Source of the DNA: Oscillospiraceae bacterium
GTDB taxonomy: Bacteria; Bacillota; Clostridia; Oscillospirales; Oscillospiraceae
Length of the DNA: 35,854 nt
Direction of reading: 5' to 3'
NCBI GenBank assembly: GCA_020025295.1
Contig: JAHHSJ010000018.1
Span: forward strand, 1 to 35,854
The notes under the pieces were generated by a model. That model was not told the DNA's origin, did not search any database, and saw only the letters and a program-made list of their open reading frames with translations. Both the position numbers and the translations under genes were made by a program. Below are positions 1-8,300 of this stretch, one piece after another. The first letter of the stretch is position 1, and each line of letters begins with the position of its first letter.

Positions 1-256
1 TCCACTCCTTCCTGTGCCTTTAGTATAAGAAAGAAGCGGCTTGCTTTGAAGTTTGCGATTCCCACAAAACTATGACAAAAGAAAGAAACTCCTGAAAAGC
101 AACAACTTCTCAGGAGTTTCATTAAATACTAAAATATGCGATCTTTTTGCATCTGCATCATTTTCGGCACCATTTGGTGTAACTTTGGTGTATGATGTAA
201 ATTTTTATCCAATTTTCAAAATGAAGTACATCTCTCTTTTTGAGGGAAACGGTACA
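1..256. other. AT-rich intergenic region downstream of lysS
   Basis: No gene could be supported here. The stretch is AT-rich and holds the probable lysS terminator (71-120). Between the lysS stop and that hairpin there are about 135 bases, an unusually long 3' untranslated region if this hairpin is the true end. I found only very short open frames without ribosome binding sites on either strand. Confidence 0.6.
71..120 (-). terminator. Intrinsic terminator of the greA-lysS unit
   Basis: A perfect 11-bp inverted repeat (85-95 with 110-120, GAAACTCCTGA and its complement) has a 14-base loop. Read on the minus strand it is followed by a T-rich tail (TTTCTTTTG). It is the first terminator-like structure downstream of lysS. 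Confidence 0.75.
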
Positions 257-2239
257 TCAATACATCTTTGCACCAGCAGGGATATGCTCGTCCAGCTGAA
301 TCAGATTCAAGCCTTCCTGACCGTCTACTTCGTGGATAGCAGAAATCAACATACCACAGCTATCAATGCCCATCATCTTGCGAGGAGGCAGGTTGGTGAT
401 AGCAAGCAGAGTCTTGCCAACCAGATCCTCTGGCTCATAATAGTCGTGAATACCGCTTAAAATAACACGATCTACGCCACTTCCATCGTCCAAAACGAAC
501 TTTAAGAGCTTTTTGGACTTCTTCACAGCCTCGCATTCTTTGCACTTTACAGCACGGAAGTCGGATTTCTGGAAGGTTTCAAAGTCCACCATATCCTCAA
601 ACAAAGGCTCAACCTTTACCTTGGAGAGATCAAAGGAAGCCTCTGCGTTTTTCGGAGGAACAATGGAAGAAACAACTGCTGCCGGTGTACCATCTTCATT
701 TTCGCTAACTGCTTCAGAAGCGGAATTGCTTACACCATTTTTCTTCTTTACATCATCCAGGGGTTTCATTGTGGGGAAGAGGATTACATCGCGGATGGAA
801 TCGCTGCCGGTCAGCAGCATAACGCAGCGGTCGATGCCGATGCCCAGACCGCCCGTGGGAGGCAGACCGTACTCCAGAGCGTTCAGGTAATCCAGATCCA
901 TCATGCCGGCCTCAGCGTCGCCGCGGTCACGCATCTCAACCTGCTTCTGGAAGCGCTCCTTCTGATCGATGGGGTCGTTCAGCTCGGAGAACGCATTGCC
1001 CAGCTCGCTGCGGCAGACATACAGCTCAAAACGCTCGGTGACGCGAGGGTTGGTGGGAGACTTCTTAGCCAGAGGAGAGATATCCACGGGGTGCATGGTG
1101 ATGAAGGTGGGCTGAATCAGCTGATCCTCAACCTTAGCGTCAAAGACCTCGGCCAGAGCGTTACCCCAGGTGGGGTCCTTGGCCTTGTCCAGTTCCACGC
1201 CGATGCTCTTGGCAGCAGCCACAGCCTCAGCGTCGTCCTGAATGGCATCAAAGTCAATGCCGGTGTACTTCTTGACGGCCTGAGCCATGCTCAGACGCTC
1301 CCAGCCGGGAGCTAGATTGATGTGCTCGCCCTGCCAGTCCACCTCGTAGGTGCCCAGCAGCTTCATAGCGGCAGAGGAGAGGAACTCCTCAAAGAGGTCC
1401 ATCATGTCGTTGTAGTCGGCGTAAGCCTGATACAGCTCCACGGAGGTGAACTCGGGGTTGTGCTTGGTGTCCATGCCCTCGTTGCGGAAGATACGGCCGA
1501 TTTCATAGACACGCTCCAGACCGCCCACCACCAGACGCTTCAGATGCAGCTCGGTGGCGATACGCATGTACATATCAATGTCCAGAGAGTTGTGATGCGT
1601 GACGAAGGGACGAGCGGTAGCGCCACCGGAGATGGTGTTCAGCACGGGGGTTTCCACTTCCATGTAGCCGCGGCCGTCCAGGAAGGTGCGCAGATAGGAG
1701 ATGAACTTGGAACGCAGCTCAAAGGTGCGCTTGACCTCGGGGTTGACGATCAGGTCCACATAGCGCTGACGATAGCGAGCCTCCTTGTCGGTAAGACCGT
1801 GGAACTTCTCGGGCAGGGGCTGCAGAGACTTGCTCAGCAGGGTGACGGAGCTGGCACGGACGGAAATCTCGCCCTTTTCGGTGCGGAACACTTCGCCGAC
1901 AACGCCGACCAGATCGCCGGTGTCGTACTTCTTGAACCAGCTGTATTCCTCCTCGCCGATGAGGTCCTTGCGGACATAGAGCTGCACGCGGCCCAGCTTA
2001 TCCTGCAAATCGCAGAAAGAGACTTTGCCCATGCCGCGCTTGCTCATCAGACGGCCGGCGAGAGAAACGGACTGGCCTTCCAGTGCTTCAAAATGCTCAG
2101 TGACATCCACCGTGTGATGGGAAGCCACGAAACGGGTCTGTTCAAAGGGGTTGCGTCCGGCCTCGACGAGAGAATGCAGCTTGTCCAAACGAACCTGCTG
2201 CTCGGAGACCTTCTGATTGCTGTTACGATTTTCAGCCAT
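257..2239 (-). CDS. lysS: Lysyl-tRNA synthetase (class II) with C-terminal tRNA-binding domain
   Basis: Charges tRNA-Lys with lysine in the cytoplasm. The 660 residues are about 160 longer than a usual bacterial class II LysRS. Visible parts: N-terminal OB-fold anticodon-binding domain (about 57-140), class II catalytic core (about 170-490) with motif 2 (FRNEGMDTKHNPEFT, 251-265) and motif 3 (GLGIGIDR, 464-471). A low-complexity linker (about 495-545) then joins a domain at about 550-660 that resembles the EMAPII/Arc1p/MetRS C-terminal tRNA-binding OB-fold (NLPPRKMMGIDSCGM). In bacteria that domain normally ends MetRS or stands alone, so its attachment to LysRS is unusual. The start is preceded by GAAGGA at a suitable distance. 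It lies 45 bases after greA and probably shares its promoter. The synthetase assignment is very secure; the role of the extra domain in tRNA capture is inferred from family knowledge. Confidence 0.97.
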   Translation of the reverse strand: MAENRNSNQKVSEQQVRLDKLHSLVEAGRNPFEQTRFVASHHTVDVTEHFEALEGQSVSLAGRLMSKRGMGKVSFCDLQDKLGRVQLYVRKDLIGEEEYSWFKKYDTGDLVGVVGEVFRTEKGEISVRASSVTLLSKSLQPLPEKFHGLTDKEARYRQRYVDLIVNPEVKRTFELRSKFISYLRTFLDGRGYMEVETPVLNTISGGATARPFVTHHNSLDIDMYMRIATELHLKRLVVGGLERVYEIGRIFRNEGMDTKHNPEFTSVELYQAYADYNDMMDLFEEFLSSAAMKLLGTYEVDWQGEHINLAPGWERLSMAQAVKKYTGIDFDAIQDDAEAVAAAKSIGVELDKAKDPTWGNALAEVFDAKVEDQLIQPTFITMHPVDISPLAKKSPTNPRVTERFELYVCRSELGNAFSELNDPIDQKERFQKQVEMRDRGDAEAGMMDLDYLNALEYGLPPTGGLGIGIDRCVMLLTGSDSIRDVILFPTMKPLDDVKKKNGVSNSASEAVSENEDGTPAAVVSSIVPPKNAEASFDLSKVKVEPLFEDMVDFETFQKSDFRAVKCKECEAVKKSKKLLKFVLDDGSGVDRVILSGIHDYYEPEDLVGKTLLAITNLPPRKMMGIDSCGMLISAIHEVDGQEGLNLIQLDEHIPAGAKMY

Positions 2240-2284
2240 GGAACGGAATCCTTCTTTCTATAAAACGGTCTATTTGGAAGTCAA

Positions 2285-2758
2285 TTACCGAATAGAGATG
2301 ATGGTGTAGTGCATAGCGCCGGCGGGAGCTTCCACCATGACGCTGTCGTTGACACGCTTGCCCATGAGAGCACGGCCAAAGGGGGACTCCTCAGAGATGC
2401 AGCCGTTCATGGGGTCTGCTTCCTGAGAGCCGACGATCTTGTACTCCAGCTCCTTGTTGCCCATGTCCAGAGCCACAACCTTGACGAAGCAGCCGGGATG
2501 GATGGTAGCGGCGTCGAACTCGGACTCGTCGAGGATCTCGTAGTTGGACAGGATGTCCTCCACCTCAGCCATGCGGGAGTAGAGCTTGCCCTGCTCGTTT
2601 TTGGCCTCATCGTACTCGCTGTTTTCGGACAGGTCGCCGAAGGAGCGGGCTTCCTTAATCAGGTCAGCCACTTCTTTCTCACGAACCGTCTTCATCCATA
2701 CCATTTCGTCCTGCAGTTCCTTCAGGCGAGCAGCAGTGAGTTTGTAAACCTTTGCCAT
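2285..2758 (-). CDS. greA: Transcription elongation factor GreA
   Basis: Binds the RNA polymerase secondary channel and stimulates cleavage of backtracked transcripts. The protein has the GreA layout: an N-terminal coiled coil whose tip carries the acidic motif GDLSENSEYDEAK, then a C-terminal FKBP-like domain ending in PFGRALMGKRVNDSVMVEAPAG. I chose the ATG at 2758 (157 residues, the family length, beginning MAKVYKLT), 12 bases after GGAAGG. A TTG four codons upstream is in frame but touches the Shine-Dalgarno sequence. It is the first gene after a near-perfect sigma-A promoter and is followed by lysS, a pairing common in Firmicutes. Confidence 0.97.
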   Translation of the reverse strand: MAKVYKLTAARLKELQDEMVWMKTVREKEVADLIKEARSFGDLSENSEYDEAKNEQGKLYSRMAEVEDILSNYEILDESEFDAATIHPGCFVKVVALDMGNKELEYKIVGSQEADPMNGCISEESPFGRALMGKRVNDSVMVEAPAGAMHYTIISIR

Positions 2759-2870
2759 AACAACACACAACCTTCCAAAATGTTGAAAAATTTACTCCTT
2801 TTCTGACCGAAACCGATAGAAAGAAACCGATTTTGAAAAGAAAAGGGCATAATGCTACATTATCTAAAAC

Positions 2871-2899
2871 ATTATAGTTGTTATAATATTGTATGTCAA
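2871..2899 (-). promoter_or_regulatory. Sigma-A promoter for greA-lysS
   Basis: On the minus strand TTGACA (2894-2899) and TATAAT (2871-2876) are separated by exactly 17 bases, a full consensus match. Expected transcription start is near 2863, giving a leader of about 105 bases before greA. The -35 box overlaps the TGA stop codon of the upstream gene (2896-2898). Confidence 0.9.
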
Positions 2900-3555
2900 G
2901 TGGAATCCGGTGAGATTTGCAGCTGTTTTGGGTCAATACGCCCCTGTTGAGCCAGGGCGGCGAGGAGGGGGAGCTCCGGGCAGCCGTTGGGGGTTGGAAG
3001 ACCCGGCAAAGAGAGGGTCAGTCCGGGTACGGCAGGGCGCTCCATCCAAAGAGGAAGTGCAAGTTTGCGTTCGGCCGGAACAAAGCAAATGGATACATGA
3101 CCGGGACAGGAAAGAGGTGCCACACCGAATTCCCGCTGGAGCGCCCAGGAAAAATCCTCCGGAACCGGCATGGAAAAGGAAAGATGCCCCACCAGAGGCA
3201 GAAGTTCCTGCGCCAGCGGCTGCAAACCCGGTGTAAAGCGGCTGTCCACCAGCTCTACAATGCTCCGATGCGGGGCATGCTGATTTTGCTCTAAGAGAGC
3301 CAGTGCCACAGCTGCTGCATGAAGTTTCCAGAGAAAACGGGTCTCATTCAGGGGAGGCAGCAAAGCGAAGTCAAAATCCTGCGGTGCAGAAAGCAAACGG
3401 TGAACCCCCAATCCGGTGAGTTTTTTCGCAATTCTGCGCTGCTTTCGGCTGGTGCTGTGCAAGGGGAGTTCAGCCCGAAGCAAGGGCATCCCCAGTACAG
3501 ATTGTTGCAAAAACCGGGCACGATAGTGAGAACCGGGCACAAAATAAGCATACAT
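2896..3555 (-). CDS. Conserved-looking protein of unknown function upstream of greA
   Basis: I do not recognise this 219-residue protein. It begins MYAYFVPGSH and has a good Shine-Dalgarno GGAGGG (3562-3567) six bases before the ATG at 3555. A second ATG at 3561 abuts the Shine-Dalgarno and is less likely. The N-terminal part is basic (SRKQRRIAKKL, about 37-46). The middle and C-terminal parts alternate predicted strands (RSIVELVD, about 98-104; VGHLSFSMP, about 122-130; HVSICFVP, about 153-160) and helices, suggesting a small alpha/beta fold. No signal peptide or membrane segment is visible. It diverges from the FAD-dependent dehydrogenase gene and ends inside the greA promoter. A real gene is favoured by the start signals and by lying in the largest gap between recognised genes, but no function can be offered. 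Confidence 0.7.
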   Translation of the reverse strand: MYAYFVPGSHYRARFLQQSVLGMPLLRAELPLHSTSRKQRRIAKKLTGLGVHRLLSAPQDFDFALLPPLNETRFLWKLHAAAVALALLEQNQHAPHRSIVELVDSRFTPGLQPLAQELLPLVGHLSFSMPVPEDFSWALQREFGVAPLSCPGHVSICFVPAERKLALPLWMERPAVPGLTLSLPGLPTPNGCPELPLLAALAQQGRIDPKQLQISPDST

Positions 3556-3603
3556 GAACATCCCTCCATGGAAAGTATATGAAAATTGTGGAGAAAATAT
3601 GGA

Positions 3604-3632
3604 TTGGCAGGGGGGACGGGCTATGATAAAAT
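3604..3632 (+). promoter_or_regulatory. Probable promoter for the FAD-dependent dehydrogenase
   Basis: TTGGCA (3604-3609) and TAAAAT (3627-3632) are spaced by 17 bases. The transcription start would fall near 3640, leaving a very short leader with the Shine-Dalgarno GGTGA just ahead of the ATG at 3649. Confidence 0.6.
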
Positions 3633-3648
3633 GAATTTGGTGATTATT

Positions 3649-5229
3649 ATGCTGCAAATCAGTAATTTGAATATAAAAGTGGGGGCGGACGAAGATGCTC
3701 TTCGGAAGGCAGCGGCGAAACGGCTGTGTGTTCCGGTGTCCGAGTTGGGCAAACTGCGGATGGTGAAGCAGTCCATCGACGCCCGAAAAAAAGACCGTAT
3801 CCATATGGTCTGTACCGTTCGGGTAGAAGTGCCTCGAGAGGAAGCGGTCCTGCGCCGGGCGCCGGCTCAGGTGAAGCAGGTGGAGCGAAAGCAGTATGTT
3901 TTTCCGGAACCGAAGCGCACCCGTCAGGACGCCCCTCCGGTGATCGTGGGCATGGGCCCGGCCGGATTGTTCTGCGCACTGTACCTTGCCCGAAACGGCA
4001 TCCCTTGTGTGGTGCTGGAGCGGGGCAAGCCGGTGGAAGAGCGGGCGCAGGATGTGGAGCAGTTCTGGAATACCGGCGTGCTGAACCCTTCCTCCAATGT
4101 CCAGTTTGGTGAGGGCGGAGCAGGTACCTTTTCCGACGGTAAGCTGACCACCGGAACCCACGATGCCCGCATTACCACGGTTTTGGAGTCCTTGGTGGCT
4201 GCCGGCGCTCCCGAGGATGTGCTGTATTCGCATAAACCCCATATCGGCACGGACATTCTCCGGGAAGTGGTGCGCCGTGTCCGGGAAGAGCTTATTTCTC
4301 TGGGCTGCGATGTTCGTTTTCAGCATCAGCTGGTTGGTTTGCGCCGGAACGGCGATCAACTGACCGGAGTTCAGGTGAAGTCCCCCGAGGGCGAATATTG
4401 GCTGGATACCGATGCAGTGGTGCTGGCCATCGGTCATTCCGCCCGAGACACCTTTGAGCTGCTCCGCCGGGAGCAGCTGCCGATGGAGCAGAAGCCCTTT
4501 GCCGTGGGCGTGCGCATTGAACAGCACCAGAGTGCCATCAGTGAGGCCCAGTACGGAGAAGTATGGAACCTGCTGCCGCCCAGTGATTACAAGCTTTCCT
4601 GCCATTTGCCCAACGGGCGCAGTGCGTATACCTTCTGCGTTTGTCCCGGCGGACAGGTGGTGGCGTCCGCCTCGGAGGAAGGACGGCTGGTGACCAATGG
4701 CATGAGCTGTCGTGCCCGTGACGGGGAGAACATCAACGGCGGCTTTTTGGTCGGGGTTTCGCCTAAAGATTTTGGGGGAACAGACCCGCTGGCCGGCGTG
4801 GAATTTCAGCGCAAGTGGGAGTCCCTTGCCTATCAGGTGGGCGGCGGCGGATACCGTGCCCCGGCTCAGCTGGTGGGGGATTTTCTGAAAGAACGCCCCT
4901 CTGCGTCCTGCGGAGCGGTGAAGCCCACCTATGCTCCGGGGGTGACATGGACGGATGTGGGACTGTGCCTGCCGGACTATGTGACGGAATCGTTGCGCCT
5001 TGCCTTGCCTGTGTTTGATCGCAAGGTGCATGGGTTTGCTCACGAGGATGCCGTGCTTACCGGCGTGGAAACCCGTTCGTCCTCTCCGGTGCGTGTGCTC
5101 CGGGACGAGGGATGCCAGTCTGCCCTGCGGGGAGTCTATCCCTGCGGCGAGGGCTGTGGCTATGCCGGCGGCATCGTGTCTGCGGCTGTGGACGGAGTCC
5201 GTGTGGCCGAGGCGGTTGCGTCAAAATAA
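3649..5229 (+). CDS. FAD-dependent dehydrogenase (COG2509-type, uncharacterised)
   Basis: A 526-residue flavoprotein of the widespread uncharacterised FAD-dependent dehydrogenase family (COG2509). The N-terminal 80 residues form the family's small domain with the SIDARKKDRI motif. The dinucleotide-binding GMGPAG follows at about 101-106 with an acidic strand end (VVLERG), then the family motif GEGGAGTFSDGKLTT and a C-terminal FAD segment (GVYPCGEGCGYAGGIVSAA). Substrate and physiological role are unknown for the family. I chose the ATG at 3649 (MLQISNLNIKV) because it sits five bases after GGTGA and matches where homologues begin; in-frame TTG/ATG codons at 3586 and 3631 fall within or before the promoter. 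It appears to be transcribed alone; a perfect hairpin follows it. Confidence 0.9.
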   Translation: MLQISNLNIKVGADEDALRKAAAKRLCVPVSELGKLRMVKQSIDARKKDRIHMVCTVRVEVPREEAVLRRAPAQVKQVERKQYVFPEPKRTRQDAPPVIVGMGPAGLFCALYLARNGIPCVVLERGKPVEERAQDVEQFWNTGVLNPSSNVQFGEGGAGTFSDGKLTTGTHDARITTVLESLVAAGAPEDVLYSHKPHIGTDILREVVRRVREELISLGCDVRFQHQLVGLRRNGDQLTGVQVKSPEGEYWLDTDAVVLAIGHSARDTFELLRREQLPMEQKPFAVGVRIEQHQSAISEAQYGEVWNLLPPSDYKLSCHLPNGRSAYTFCVCPGGQVVASASEEGRLVTNGMSCRARDGENINGGFLVGVSPKDFGGTDPLAGVEFQRKWESLAYQVGGGGYRAPAQLVGDFLKERPSASCGAVKPTYAPGVTWTDVGLCLPDYVTESLRLALPVFDRKVHGFAHEDAVLTGVETRSSSPVRVLRDEGCQSALRGVYPCGEGCGYAGGIVSAAVDGVRVAEAVASK

Positions 5230-5239
5230 GGAATGAAAC

Positions 5240-5271
5240 TGCGCCGCAGAGGGAAAAGACTCTGCGGCGCA
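5240..5271 (+). terminator. Hairpin downstream of the FAD-dependent dehydrogenase
   Basis: A perfect 12-bp GC-rich inverted repeat (5240-5251 with 5260-5271) with an 8-base loop. The downstream side is ATAAAATATA rather than a T run, so termination would be weak; it may instead stabilise the 3' end. Confidence 0.5.
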
Positions 5272-5301
5272 TAAAATATACCCTAAAATGGAGCGCTTTC
5301 C

Positions 5302-5330
5302 TTGCAATTAACGGTTTGAATTGTTATAAT
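5302..5330 (+). promoter_or_regulatory. Promoter of the smc operon
   Basis: TTGCAA (5302-5307) and TATAAT (5325-5330) are spaced by 17 bases, 63 bases before the smc start. The whole promoter lies within a long inverted repeat (5302-5347, listed separately). Confidence 0.85.
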
Positions 5331-5347
5331 AAACCGTTAAATTGCAA
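5302..5347. repeat. Long inverted repeat bracketing the smc promoter -10 box
   Basis: The left arm (5302-5317, TTGCAATTAACGGTTT) is the reverse complement of the right arm (5331-5347, AAACCGTTAAATTGCAA) except for one extra base. The 13-base spacer contains the -10 hexamer. The left arm starts exactly at the -35 box and the right arm covers the expected transcription start. This is the geometry of an operator or a cruciform; only the right arm would be in the RNA made from this promoter. Confidence 0.8.
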
Positions 5348-5392
5348 TATTGCGCAGTTTTTTCAAACCGACGGACAGGCGAGGTGCAAGCG

Positions 5393-8300
5393 TTGTATTT
5401 AAAAGCATTAGAAATACAGGGATTTAAGTCCTTCCCGGATAAGACAGTTCTCACCTTTGGCGAGGATATCACCGCCATCGTGGGCCCTAACGGGAGCGGA
5501 AAATCGAATATTTCCGACGCTATTCTGTGGGTTATGGGAGAACAGTCCTCCCGTGCGCTGCGTGGCGGAAAGATGGAAGATGTCATTTTCGGCGGAACCC
5601 TGAAGCGCAAGCAGATGGGCTTTGCGGAGGTATCGCTCATTCTGGATAACTCCAACCACATCTTTGACCGCCCGGAGGCGGAGGTCATGGTGACCCGTCG
5701 TTATTACCGCAGCGGCGAGAGTGAGTACTTCATCAATAAGGCATCCTGCCGTCTGCGTGACATCAACGAGATGTTCATGGACACCGGCCTTGGCCGTGAG
5801 GGCTATTCCATCATCGGACAGGGCAAGGTCGACGCCATCCTGTCCGTCAAGAGCGCCGATCGCCGTGAGGTGTTTGAAGAGGCAGCCGGCATTTCCCGTT
5901 ACCGCCACCGCAAGGAAGAGGCGGAGCGAAAGCTGGACCATACGGCGGACAATCTGGTGCGCATTTCTGATAAGATCGAGGAGCTGGAGCTTCAGGTGGA
6001 GCCGCTTCGGGTCCAGTCGGAAAAGGCAAAGAAGTTTCTGGTGTGCCGGGAGGAACTGCGTGGTCTGGAAATCTCCGTTTGGATGGAGCAGCTGGATCGG
6101 CTGAAGGAAAGCAACCGGAAGCTGATGAGTGACTATGAAACCGCCGTGTCCGACCGGGATGCGGCGTCTCAGGCACGGGAAGAGCTGTACCGCCGTGCGG
6201 AAGCGCTGGCAGAGGAGATGCAGGAGCGGGAACGAGCCGTCGAGCTGGTCCGTACGGAGGCATCCCAGCTGGAGGAAACCGCCGGAGAGTTGGAAGCAGA
6301 CATCGCCGTGCTGAAAACCGAAGCACGCAACAATCTGGAAAATGCGGATCGGCTCCGCCGGGAGATGGATCAGCATGGAGGTCGTGCCCAGAGTGTGGCA
6401 GACCAGATTGCGGAGCGAAAGCAGCGTCTGGAGGATATGACCCTGCGCCGCAATGAGCTGTGCCGCCAGCTGGCGGAGCAGCAGAAGCAGGCAGAGGAAA
6501 TGCGCTCTTCAGCCGGAACACTGGCCGGAGAACTGGAAGAGCTGCGCCGACTGGAGAAAATTCAGGAGGCCTCTGCCGGTGACGCGAGAGCGCTGCTGTC
6601 GGCGTTGACGGCGGCCCAGCAGGAACTGCTGGATCGGGAGACCACTCTTCAATCCGCTATTCAGGAGGCTGCAGCCCGGCTGGAAGATGCGGAGAAGCGG
6701 GCCAAGGAGAAGCGCCGGGAGCTGGATCATGCCGTGGAAGAGCGGGACAGCGTGGGCAATGTGATCTCCGGCTATGAGCTTCGCCGCCAGTCCCGTCAGA
6801 AAAAGGTGGATACGGTCAACGATCAGGTGGTAAAACTTACCATGGATGAGCATGCCGCCGCATCCCGGATACATATGCTCAGTGAGATGGAAAAGCTCTA
6901 TGAGGGCTATTCCAAAGCGGTCAAAACCGTGATGCAGTGTGCCGACCGTGGTCAGCTCAAGGGAGTCCGAGGCCCGGTGGCCGGGCTTTTGAAGGTGCCG
7001 GACGCTTATACGGTGGCCATTGAGATTGCCCTGGGCGGCGCCATGCAGAATATCGTGGTGGAGCGGGAAGAGGACGGCAAGGCTGCCATCTCCTACCTGA
7101 AACGCCGTGACAGCGGACGAGCCACCTTCCTGCCTATGGACGCCGTTCGCCCGAACTCCATTCAGGAGCAGGACCTGCGCCGCCGCAGCGGCGTGGTGGG
7201 CGTGGCTAACGAGCTGATCGAGTTTGACCCCCAGTATAAAAATGTGTTTGCAAACCTTTTGGGCCGTGTGATCGTCGCGGAGGATATGGACGCCGCAATC
7301 TCTATCGCCCGTGCCTATCATCACCGTTACCGCATCGTGACGCTGGACGGTCAGGTGCTGAATGCCGGCGGTTCCATGACCGGCGGCAGCGTCAGCCGCA
7401 GTGCCGGTATCCTGAGCCGCAGCAATGAGTTGGAGCGGCTGCAAAAGCAGATCGACGGCGTCCGCCGCAATCTGGCCGAGGGCAAGCGCAATTTGTCCGA
7501 AGCCCAGCGGGAACTGACGGAAGCCAGCTATGAGCTGGAAGTGGCTCAGAACCAGAAACGGGAGTGGGACCGCACGGTCCTGCGCCTGCAGGGCGAGCAG
7601 GGCCAGTTCGATATTCTGCTCAAGAGCTTGCACCAGAGCATGGACAGCTATCATGCAGAGCGCAGCGGCTTGAAAGACCGCTTGCGCCAGACAGAAGCGG
7701 ACACCGAGGCTGCAAAACTCCGCATTTCCGAATTGGAGGGCGAGAGTGCCGCCATCCGGGTTCAGGCCGAGGGCAAGGCAGCCGGTGAGGCCGCCTTGCA
7801 GGAAAAGAGCCGGAGCATTACCGATACGGTGGCAGAGCTGAATTTGGAACTTGCCTCGCTGGACGCCGAGTCCGGTGCTGTGCGGCAGGCGATGGAAGAG
7901 CTGCTCTCGCTGCAGAGCGGTCTGGCTACCGATCAGGACCTGCGCCGGGATATGATCCGTGCCTGCGGTGAAAAGGAGCAGCAGCTGAACGCCCAGATTC
8001 GGAGTCAGCAGGAGAAGCTTGCCGCCCTGCGGGAGCAGAAGCGTGGTCTGGAAGCACGCATCCACGCCCTTACGGATGAGCGGCTGCAGCTGGAGGGTCA
8101 GCGGACTCAGGCCGACCGGGATGCCCGTGATAAGAACGAGACTCTGATGGCCTTGGAGCGTGACTGCGCCCGGTTGGAGCAGAAAAAGGTCTCCGCCGAG
8201 ATGGAGGAAAAGACCATTCTGGATAAGCTGTGGGATAACTATGAGTTGTCCCATTCCGAGGCAGAAAAGCAGCGCAAGGAGCTGGAAAGCCTGCAAAAGG

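Noticed and set aside
53..460. Rightward open frame at the left edge overlapping the lysS end
   Set aside because: It overlaps the conserved C-terminal domain of LysRS and has no start signals.
3556..5043. Leftward open frame that extends the unknown gene upstream across the FAD-dependent dehydrogenase gene
   Set aside because: It is antisense to a well-recognised flavoprotein gene; only the part from 3555 onward has its own ribosome binding site and lies outside that gene.
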